Assembly (NCBI RefSeq): GCF_001889045.1
Contig: NZ_CP018155.1
Span: 1 to 64,000 of the forward strand
DNA from: Tenacibaculum todarodis
GTDB taxonomy: Bacteria; Bacteroidota; Bacteroidia; Flavobacteriales; Flavobacteriaceae
Length of the DNA: 64,000 nucleotides
Direction: 5' to 3'
Shown here: in pieces, positions 1 through 6,934 of the stretch
How the letters are laid out: each line of letters opens with the position of its first letter
Numbering within the stretch: position 1 is the first letter of the stretch
Translations under genes and position numbers: made by a program
Notes under the pieces: model-generated
The model's database searches: none
Told to the model about the DNA's origin: nothing
The model's input: the letters and a program-made list of their open reading frames with translations, nothing else

Positions 1-262
1 AAAACTCCTAAAACTAAAAAGGAAAAAGAAGATCAACACAAGTTTTTCTTTTTGGTATAAAAAGGAAAACAAACAGTGGATTAAAGATAAATTAAACGCT
101 GTTGGGCGTACAGATTTATTACAAAAATTGTTACCAGAAGATAATTCTTGGAAGAAAAATAAAGGCGCTAAAAACGCTAAAAATACGTTTGATGATGCTG
201 TTCCTTTTAATAAAAGGAAAAAGAAAGCTACAAGAGGTTCTTCTAAGAAGAGGAGAAGGTAG
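1..262 (+). CDS. C-terminal end of a YgiQ-like radical SAM protein (partial, frameshifted)
   Basis: Only the 3' end lies in the window. The first frame reads a Lys-rich stretch and then DQHKFFF before a stop at 58-60. Frame 2 continues with WYKKENKQW, then GRTDLL, and a very basic tail (SSKKRRR) ending at the TAG at 260-262. The two halves join if the T-run around 49-53 changes length by one base. The order HK-aromatics, then GR-DLI-like, is what I recall from the C-terminus of YgiQ-family radical SAM proteins; the catalytic Cys motif lies outside the window. The break is more likely an indel artefact than a dead gene, because homology continues to the natural stop. Identity is moderately sure. 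Confidence 0.55.
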   Translation, partial: KLLKLKRKKKINTSFSFWYKKENKQWIKDKLNAVGRTDLLQKLLPEDNSWKKNKGAKNAKNTFDDAVPFNKRKKKATRGSSKKRRR

Positions 263-326
263 TTTTTATTTTAGAATAATAACTTCGTCTAATAAAGGAA
301 CAAGCCCTGTTTTAGTTTTTTGGTCA

Positions 327-1160
327 TTATTCCAAAAACTTAAAAACACAGCTTATATAGTTTTCTCTAATCTTTGTTGCAACATAAAAAACTGTTAAAT
401 TTTTTCCCCCAGATATTCCTGCTAAAAGAGATTTAGTTCCAGTGAAATCATAAATAATTTTTTTAGACTTAGTTAGTGTGCCTTCAAATTTAATTTCTAA
501 AAATTTCTTCAGAAGTTATTTTTCCTCCTTTTTTAGCTTTTAATATTGCTAATTGATATTGAATTGACTCTTCTGCACTTTTTAAGTTTTTATGTATGGA
601 CCAATTCATTTCTCCTTTATAAGGACATTGAATTGTGTTTATATTTGTCCAATAACAACCATTTCCAAGTTTAATTTTTCTACCAACAAAATCAATACTA
701 TCAATTTTAGTTTGATGAAATGTTTTTTGGGTAACTCATTGTTAATTATTAATTGAATCAGTTGTCTTTCTAGTTTTTTTTGTTCTTTATTTATAGAACC
801 AAACCAAAAAACGGTAACTCGTTTATTTTTATTTTCTACAAAATAGTATGAGTTATTTTGAGTTAAGTTCTCAGATATTTTTTTAGTTTTACTAATGTGA
901 AGATTATTGAAAACTAATTTTCCGTCTTTATTTTAACATCTTTTTTTCTAATTGAATATTTTTTTAAAGATCTTTTTTAAACCTTTTTTTGAAAAATTAT
1001 TACTAAAAGTCTGACTTGTAAAATCTATACCATCTATATTGTAAAGTATTATATCTTTATTCTTTATAGCTTTTAGTCTGTCTAAAATTTTATCTGAATT
1101 TTGACCATATATTGGAAAAATAAAAATAGTTAAGAGTAATAGGTGAATTATTTTTTTCAT
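327..1160 (-). pseudogene. Secreted protein of unknown function, broken by homopolymer indels
   Basis: The first piece, 1160 down to 948, starts with a Sec signal peptide (MKKIIHLLLL...IYGQ) and stops early. Reading on, with a frame change near 960, 927, 723 and 500, gives one continuous protein of about 275 residues. It passes through segments such as YYFVENKNKRVTVFWFG, CYWTNINTIQCPYKGEMNW and IIYDFTGTKSLLAGISGG, and ends at the TAA at 327-329. Each change sits in or beside an A/T run, and the amino-acid text stays protein-like throughout. The product is probably periplasmic or surface-exposed. I recognise no family. Real decay is possible, but a sequence-quality problem fits better because neighbouring genes show the same pattern. 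Confidence 0.6.
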
Positions 1161-1288
1161 TTAGATTCTTTTATAGCTTTTCAATTAATAAACGAATTTG
1201 AGTTTAATTTATTTTAGAAAGAAAATATTCCTACCGAACAAACCTTACAATTCTCTTTTCTTGTATTTTGTAAATAAAAGATTTTAAT

Positions 1289-1563
1289 CTACGGATTTTT
1301 CTTTGATACTTTACAAACCCAAATACTTCAATTGTTTTTTAGTAATTCTATAGACTATTGTGTAGCCTCTAAAGATTAAATCTCTAATAGATTCATCTTC
1401 AAAATAAATAGATTTTCTATATAAATATGGATTGGTAGCAATTGTTTTGATTTTATTAAAACATCTTTTTTAAATTTTCTTGCTGCTTTTGGTTTGTCTT
1501 TCGCAATAAATCTAAGTTGATTTTCTAACCTCTTAACAAAACTTTCTTAAATACTATTTTCAT
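1289..1563 (-). pseudogene. RelE/ParE-superfamily toxin, frameshifted
   Basis: This begins at ATG 1563, eight bases after the antitoxin stop. No single frame is open, but adding one base to each of four A-runs (near 1549, 1450, 1335 and 1295) restores a protein of about 95 residues. Its features are a KRLENQLRFIAKDKP helix, a KFKKDVLIKIKTIATNP segment, the strands RDLIFRGYTIVYRI, and a C-terminus IEVFGFVKYQRKNP. That layout, ending in VKYQ-NP, is typical of ParE/RelE-type toxins, which act on gyrase or on ribosome-bound mRNA. Which target applies cannot be told. As given the toxin would not be made; whether that is real or an indel artefact is open. Confidence 0.6.
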
Positions 1564-1571
1564 AGTAGAGA

Positions 1572-1790
1572 TTAAACAATTTTGTCTAGCCGGCATTTTA
1601 ATTCTTCTTCTGAAACAAAGGAAGCTTTTCCTTGTTCAATTTCAGAAAGTTCATTTTGTAAGTTTTTTTTTGTAGCTATAAAATTTTCATTTGTACTAAT
1701 GATTTCAATTTCATCTTTATTGAATTTGCCCAACAAAGCAAGAACTTTATCGTAAACTTTATCGTTTACTTTTAGCTGTAATGTTTTCAT
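1572..1790 (-). CDS. Antitoxin of a type II toxin-antitoxin pair
   Basis: This is a 72-residue protein lying just upstream of the ParE/RelE-like toxin, the usual antitoxin-first order. It opens with a short beta-strand/helix segment (TLQLKVNDKVYDKVLALLGKF). It then has an acidic helix and the tail IEQGKASFVSEEELKCRLDKI, which resembles the C-terminal toxin-wrapping region of small antitoxins with a 'GKA-F-s-eEl--rl' ending. Antitoxins of this type normally neutralise the toxin by direct binding and repress their own promoter. Unlike its neighbours the frame is intact. The family call rests on gene order and tail pattern, so the function is likely but unproven. Confidence 0.65.
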   Translation of the reverse strand: MKTLQLKVNDKVYDKVLALLGKFNKDEIEIISTNENFIATKKNLQNELSEIEQGKASFVSEEELKCRLDKIV

Positions 1791-1861
1791 AACGAAGGCT
1801 TTTTAACAAAAATACAAAAATATTTTTATATTAATTTGTGACGTAAAGTTTGCTGTTTTTT

Positions 1862-3311
1862 TTAAGATTTCCGATGTTTCCCTCTTGGTCCATCACCTTC
1901 TTTTAGTACAATTTCGGAATGTAATAATTTTGCAGCTTCTGCAGAACTTTTTACTTTGGAAGTACTTCTGTTTATCATTTCAGATTCAAAAGCAGTTAGT
2001 ACACTTTTTCGGATTCCAACTTCTTTCCAATTAGATAAAAGAGTTGCAGTTTTTTGTAATTCCGCGAGCTAACGCCAAAGCATCTAACAAAGCTTGATTT
2101 GCTCCTTGACCTTTAAACGGACTCATAGGATGCGCAGCGTCTCCAATTAAGGTTGCTTTATGTCCTTTTTCTAATTGTTCTGGTTGTAATACATCACGAT
2201 CATAAACAGGATAACCAGAAATTTGTGCTTCGTTTGTAGTGGCTACAATTTGTGGAATAGGATTATGCCATTGCGTTCTTTTTTTAGCTTCCTCTTTAAG
2301 TGCTTTTGTACCTTGAATATTCAGGTTTTTTGCTTCTTTCTCTGATATTGGGAAGCTTAATTGCCACATAATATTTTCTGAATCATAAGGCATCATGTAA
2401 ATGCGTTCAAATCCGTTTGCAGTTTGAAATACCGTTGCTGAATCTAATAATGGACTTTCAATATCTTCTAAATTTTTTAGAGGACAAATTCCTAAAATTA
2501 CGATACAACCTAAATATCGTAAAGGAGATGTGTTTTCATCAATAAGAAATTTTCTTACCGTACTTCTAATTCCATCCGCTCCAACTACAAGATTTGCTTT
2601 GGTCGTTTTTATTTCATCATTTACTTGAAATTTCAATTCAACATTTTCAGTATCAGATTCCTTAAAACTTAACAATTGATGTCCCCATTTTATAGCATTA
2701 CTTTCGCCAAGTTGCTCCAATAAAGCTAAACGCAAAGATTGTCTTGCAATGTGCACATTTGTGTGTTTTGGAGCTGTTTTGTCTTCCGATCTTCCCCATT
2801 TTCTAATTCCCCATTCGCCAATAATTTTTCCTTTGGAAGTATGTACTACATGTTTTGTTGAGGTTATTCCTTCTTTTAATTCAAGAATTCCTAAACCTGC
2901 CATTGCTTTACTTGCTTGTTGTAACGTAAGTCCGTAGCCTTGAGATCGAGCATTGAAGTCGAGGTCTCGTTCATAAAGTGTAAATGGAATTCCACGATGT
3001 AAACAAGCTACAGCTAGTGCAACGCCTCCAATTCCGCCACCAATTATAGCAATGTTTGGGTGTTTTTCTGTTTCAGTTTTGGGTTTCTGTTTAGAAGAAA
3101 TTAATCCAGAACCATTACATTTAGCACACGTTTGTAATTGACTTTTAGGTGGAATTGGAGCAGTTCCTTCAGAATTTGAATTATTGAATTTTTCTAATTC
3201 CGCTTTATAGTTCAGTCTTGCTTTTTTTGAAAGGCGTTGTTTTTTTTTGCCTTCACCTTTACAGTTTTTGCAAATAACCCAAAAATTATCTTTGTCCTTA
3301 GTTTCTTTCAC
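1862..3311 (-). CDS. FAD-dependent monooxygenase with N-terminal DnaJ-type zinc finger (frameshift near 2070)
   Basis: The start is a GTG at 3309-3311, sharing one base with the TAG of the upstream methyltransferase, which suggests translational coupling. Residues 14-70 hold two CxxCxGxG motifs (CKNCKGEG and CAKCNGSG), a DnaJ-like zinc-binding arrangement. From residue 86 comes a PHBH-type flavoprotein: the GGGIGG dinucleotide-binding loop, a VVGADGIRS motif and GDAAHPMSPFKGQGAN near residue 390. This is the class A hydroxylase fold that includes TetX and aromatic hydroxylases, using FAD and NAD(P)H; the substrate is unknown. The open frame stops at 2031, but after one base change near 2070 it continues (ARELQKTATLL...) to a TAA at 1862, adding about 65 residues of expected C-terminal helix. 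Confidence 0.8.
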
Positions 3312-4131
3312 TATTTCTTAACTACTATCATCATATGCGGACTAAAAGGTAACAAATACTCATCATTTTGAGTGAGGTTTTGTAAAGCTTTTTAAAGTTT
3401 TAGATTTTTGTTTGTCAATCATATTTGCAAAATATTCATTATCCAACCAAATAATTCCTTCAACGGCAAAAAGATTAACAAAATTTAAATCTTGTTCTAA
3501 AAACTCTGCTTTTAAACCTGCTGGTTTGTGATAAAAAGCGTCTGCTAATAAAAACGGAAAATCTTTTGGAGCATTGTGAATTCCTGTTGTAAGTTCCTCT
3601 TTACACATATCAAAAATGAGTTAGCATGAATCATCCCGTTCATTAAACCAACAACGGTTGAAGCTGTTGCATTAATCCCAAACCCTAAAATAATTCCGCC
3701 TTTTTTCAAAAACTCTTTAGCTTCTAAAATGGCAGTAACTCTGTCTTCTCTTTTTTGCAAATGATATAAAGGTCCGTGTAAAATTACCAAATCAGCAGTG
3801 TTGTCTTCAAAAGGTAATTTTTTAGCTTCACCAATTGTAATAGAAAATGGATTTTGTAGTTTTTTGGCTCTTTGTTCCGCTAATTTAATGTGTTTTAAAA
3901 CAGGCTCTACTAAATGAACTTTGTGTTCTTTTTTAGCCAACCATTCGCTGTATTTTCCAGTTCCGCCACCAACATCAATTATAGTAGCATTTTTCTTAGT
4001 AATATGAAGTTGAATAAGTTCTTTAATTCTTTCAAATTCAAAAATACCCATTCCTTTTCTAGCCTAGTTTCTTCAGATGCTTTGTTGTAGAAATTTTCTA
4101 ATTCTTTACTGATAAGTTTACCTTTTTTCAC
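3311..4131 (-). pseudogene. Class I SAM-dependent methyltransferase, frameshifted
   Basis: Three frame pieces form one protein of about 270 residues. A GTG at 4131 opens KKGKLISKELENFYNKASEETRLEK, continuing after a one-base change near 4045 into GMGIFEFERIKELI. The SAM-binding motif I, IIDVGGGTGKYS, follows, then motif II (VHLVEP) and LVILHGPLYHL. A change near 3612 leads to MCKEELTTGIHNAPKDF, and one near 3390 leads to KALQNLTQNDEYLL, ending at the TAG at 3311-3313. The Rossmann core is clear; the substrate is not. It lies 30 bases after sigZ and overlaps the monooxygenase by one base, so the three are probably co-transcribed. All breaks are A/T-run indels. Confidence 0.7.
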
Positions 4132-4161
4132 CTTAAAAATTTAAGAGATAAAAGTAGATAA

Positions 4162-4701
4162 TTAATTACAGATTTTACAGTCTTCTTTCTCTTGAATTTC
4201 GCCAACTAAATTCCCTTTAGTATTCATTACAAAACCACAGCAATCCATAAAACCTTCAGCAATTAATTTACGTGCACGTTGTATTTGAGATTTTGTAGTT
4301 GGTAAAGTTTGTTTTAATTGCTCAGCAACTTCTTGCTGTTTTAATCCTTTTATGTCAGATAAAAACAACGGATCTCTATATTTTTTAGGTAAGTTTTTTA
4401 GGATTCCGCGAAGACAATCTTTTTCTGTATGGACATTATCTTCAATCTCAGTTTTGCTTTCAAAATTGGCCATTTCTACAGTTTTATTTGTGGTTTTCCA
4501 ATAATCTAAAATTGAATTTCGAGCAATAGAAAAACACCAGGATTTTAATTTAGTAATGTCTTTTAAAGTATGTAGTTTAGTGTGAATTTTAATAAAAGAG
4601 TCTTGCAAAATATCATCAGCAATAGTTTTTTCTTTTACTTTGCTGATGATAAAATTTTGTAAATCTGTATGATATTTAGTCCAAACCTCTTGTGTAGTCA
4701 T
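4162..4701 (-). CDS. sigZ: ECF-type RNA polymerase sigma factor, SigZ-like
   Basis: This 179-residue sigma-70 family protein has a region 2 (WTKYHTDLQNFI, then DDILQDSFIKIHTKL and LKSWCFSIARNSILDYW). Its region 4 helix-turn-helix follows at residues 105-165 (LPKKYRDPLFLSDIKGLKQQEVAEQL, TTKSQIQRARKLI). A short Cys-bearing tail follows (MDCCGFVMN...GNLVGEIQEKEDCKICN), which I associate with SigZ-type factors. The tail cysteines could sense metal or redox state; that is inference. No anti-sigma gene is adjacent. Downstream on the same strand are the methyltransferase and monooxygenase; upstream are a palindrome and a Cys-rich peptide. Confidence 0.8.
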   Translation of the reverse strand: MTTQEVWTKYHTDLQNFIISKVKEKTIADDILQDSFIKIHTKLHTLKDITKLKSWCFSIARNSILDYWKTTNKTVEMANFESKTEIEDNVHTEKDCLRGILKNLPKKYRDPLFLSDIKGLKQQEVAEQLKQTLPTTKSQIQRARKLIAEGFMDCCGFVMNTKGNLVGEIQEKEDCKICN

Positions 4702-4715
4702 AATAAATTTGTGTC

Positions 4716-4775
4716 ATTGCGAGGAAACGAAGTAACCTTTTAATTTATAAAGATAGTTACTTCCTTCCTCGTAAT
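4716..4775. repeat. Imperfect palindrome (REP-like hairpin)
   Basis: The left arm ATTGCGAGGAAACGAAGTAAC at 4716-4736 pairs with GTTACTTCCTTCCTCGTAAT at 4756-4775, with one bulge and two mismatches, around an A/T loop. The text ATTGCGAGGAA-CGAAG is one I recognise as a common dispersed palindromic repeat in Bacteroidota intergenic DNA. It sits between the Cys-rich peptide gene and sigZ, where it could end or stabilise the upstream transcript. Only one copy is visible in this window. Confidence 0.6.
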
Positions 4776-4787
4776 AATAGGGTTTAA

Positions 4788-4895
4788 TTAACAATTACAA
4801 TTGTTGCAAGTACAAGTATCACAAGTGCAATTTTTACAATCTCCGTTTAAACATTCTACACAGGTACAGCTACATTGGTTTTTATAATTTTCCAT
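4788..4895 (-). CDS. Metallothionein-like Cys-rich peptide (35 aa)
   Basis: A small open frame runs from ATG 4893-4895 to TAA 4788-4790. The 35-residue product begins MENYKNQCSCTCVEC and continues as repeated CxC and CxxC units to the end (CNNCNC). It has 11 cysteines, no aromatic residue after Tyr4 and no signal peptide. The spacing is what metal-thiolate cluster proteins use, so cytosolic binding of Zn, Cu or Cd is the best guess; it is shorter than SmtA/BmtA metallothioneins and need not belong to that family. It is on the same strand as, and upstream of, the sigZ gene. Chance is unlikely to give 11 TGT/TGC codons in 35. Confidence 0.65.
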   Translation of the reverse strand: MENYKNQCSCTCVECLNGDCKNCTCDTCTCNNCNC

Positions 4896-4959
4896 GATTC
4901 TAAATTTATAGTTCACTTAATAGACGTAACAATTATAAAAAAGATGCAAAAATAATGGA

Positions 4960-6573
4960 TTAATATACTTTTTCTCCATTTACAAAGGTCGAAACAGCTT
5001 TGGTTTTTGGTAATTTATTGCCCTCAACTTTCATAATATCTTGATTTAAAATAACAAAATCTGCAAATTTTCCTACTTCAATAGAACCTTTTTCATTTTC
5101 TTCAAAATTTGAATAAGCAGCCCAAATTGTCATTCCTTTTAAGGTTTCTTCTCTGGTTAAAGCATTTTCCATTTGATATCCATTTACGGGATAGTTGTCA
5201 ATGTCTTTCCTTATTGTAGCAGCGTAAAATGTTAAAAACGGATTTACTTGTTCTACCGGAAAATCTGTTCCCAAAGCAATTTTACCGTAATTATTTAATA
5301 AATCTTTGAATGCATAAGCACCTTTTACACGTTCTTTTCCAACTCTATCTCCAGCCCAGTACATGTCTGAAGTTGCATGTGTAGGTTGAACAGATGGTAA
5401 AATATTATCAAAATTTTTGAAATCTTCTGGTGATATTATTTGTGCATGTTCAATTCTCCAACGTCTATTTTTTACACTTTTTAAAACATCTTTATAGGTT
5501 TTTAACAACCAAGTATTTGCAGAATCTCCAATTGCGTGTGTGTTCATTTGAAATTCTGAATTAGCAATTTGTTTTGCCAATTCTTGATACCTTTCAGGTG
5601 AATAAATTAAAGCACCAAAATGATTTTCTCTGTCGGAATATGGTTTGCGCATTGCAGCTCCTCTGGAACCTAAAGCACCATCTCCATACACTTTAAACGA
5701 GCGGACATTTAGTCTATCAGTTTTTGTAATTCCTTTGTTAATGTAATAATCTATTTCTTTTTGATTATCACCAGAAACCATTGCGTACACACGCATTTTT
5801 AAACTTCCAACTTGTTGTAAACTGTCTATTAATTCGATTGTGTTTTTGCTAATTCCAGCATCATCAACTGTAGTTAAACCATACGAAAATGATATTTTTT
5901 GAGCATCTAACAAACCTTGAATTGCTTCTTTTTTTGAAGTTGAAGGAAATTTTATAAAATCCATTGCAGCATCAATTAAAACACCAGTCATTTTTCCGTT
6001 TTTCATCATAATTTCACCACCAGAAACTTTAGTGTCTTTTGTAATACCTGATAAATCTATTGCAGCCTGATTAACTAACAATGCGTGTCCATCAACTCTT
6101 CCAACTGCAACAGGTATTGTTGGAAAAAGTTTATCTAATTTTTCTTTTGTCGGAAATTCTTTAACTTCCCAATCGTTTTGATCCCAACCACGACCCGTGA
6201 TAAAAGTTGTGTTTTTTTCTTTTTGAAAAGCAACCAGTTTTTCTAAAACTTCATCGTAACTTTTTGTGCCTTCTAAACTAACTTTTTGTTGCTGTAAACC
6301 CATTCTGTAAAAATGGCAATGTGCATCAATTAAACCAGGAACTATAGTTTGATTTTTTGCATCGATTGTATTTTCTGATTGATATTTTTCATGAATTTCT
6401 TCCGAAGAACCAACCGCAATAAATTTACCATCTTTTATGGCAAAAGCTTCTGCTTTATCAAAATTAGAATTTACTGTATAAGAGTTTGCGTTGATAACTA
6501 ACATATCTACATTTTCTTTTTTACAAGAAACTGCAATTAATAAAAAACTAAGTATATAAATAAATTTTTTCAT
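4960..6573 (-). CDS. Lipoprotein amidohydrolase of the YtcJ-like family
   Basis: The 537-residue protein starts with a lipoprotein signal ending LLIAVSC (Cys17), so it is membrane-anchored outside the cytoplasm. The metal-dependent amidohydrolase fold is shown by IVPGLIDAHCHF (residues 77-88, the HxH metal ligands). Later come NTHAIGD, WRIEHAQIIS and the late aspartate in LGTDFPVEQVNPF, followed by the small beta-domain end (GKFADFVILNQDIM). This is the YtcJ/N-substituted formamide deformylase-like group; the real substrate is unknown. It is the third gene of an operon with DoxX and an M28 peptidase, overlapping DoxX by four bases (ATGA). Confidence 0.85.
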   Translation of the reverse strand: MKKFIYILSFLLIAVSCKKENVDMLVINANSYTVNSNFDKAEAFAIKDGKFIAVGSSEEIHEKYQSENTIDAKNQTIVPGLIDAHCHFYRMGLQQQKVSLEGTKSYDEVLEKLVAFQKEKNTTFITGRGWDQNDWEVKEFPTKEKLDKLFPTIPVAVGRVDGHALLVNQAAIDLSGITKDTKVSGGEIMMKNGKMTGVLIDAAMDFIKFPSTSKKEAIQGLLDAQKISFSYGLTTVDDAGISKNTIELIDSLQQVGSLKMRVYAMVSGDNQKEIDYYINKGITKTDRLNVRSFKVYGDGALGSRGAAMRKPYSDRENHFGALIYSPERYQELAKQIANSEFQMNTHAIGDSANTWLLKTYKDVLKSVKNRRWRIEHAQIISPEDFKNFDNILPSVQPTHATSDMYWAGDRVGKERVKGAYAFKDLLNNYGKIALGTDFPVEQVNPFLTFYAATIRKDIDNYPVNGYQMENALTREETLKGMTIWAAYSNFEENEKGSIEVGKFADFVILNQDIMKVEGNKLPKTKAVSTFVNGEKVY

Positions 6574-6932
6574 GAGTGTAAATAGATTAAATAAGCTGCA
6601 TATAATAATACAAATTGTAAAGGAAGTCTTATTATAGCTAACTTTTTAGAACCAATTGCTGGTTTCTCTTTTGTTAGATCCCAAATATGTAATGGGAGAA
6701 AAATGAGCATCAAAATAAAAAAACCAATGGCTGAATTTTTTGCAGTTTGATTAAATAATAAACCAATTCCAATAGCCATTTCCAAAAAACCAGCAATATA
6801 ATTTACCGTTAATTTAGGTAACGGCTTTGGAATAAAACCATTAAAAAACTTCGGTTTTATAAAATGCATAACCCCAGCATAGATTAAGAATAGCCCAAAA
6901 ATTATACGAATTACCAAAATAAACGTCTCCAT
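6570..6932 (-). CDS. DoxX family membrane protein
   Basis: This 120-residue protein has four hydrophobic helices: residues 3-24 (LVIRIIFGLFLIYAGVMHF), 43-62, 67-85 and 98-117. The opening pattern RI-FGLFLIYAGVMHFIKP and the middle GFLEMAIGIGLL match the DoxX/DUF4267-like family of small integral membrane proteins. No catalytic role is established for most members. Its start lies two bases after the M28 peptidase stop and its end overlaps the amidohydrolase start, so it is the middle gene of a three-gene operon. Confidence 0.75.
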   Translation of the reverse strand: METFILVIRIIFGLFLIYAGVMHFIKPKFFNGFIPKPLPKLTVNYIAGFLEMAIGIGLLFNQTAKNSAIGFFILMLIFLPLHIWDLTKEKPAIGSKKLAIIRLPLQFVLLYAAYLIYLHS

Positions 6933-6934
6933 AT

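Noticed and set aside
1-262. Programmed frameshift in the YgiQ-like gene
   Set aside because: The same kind of run-length shift occurs in four neighbouring genes, so a common artefact is simpler.
102-398. 98-residue open frame on the + strand
   Set aside because: It overlaps the YgiQ-like end in another frame and the restored secreted protein on the other strand. Its text is not protein-like.
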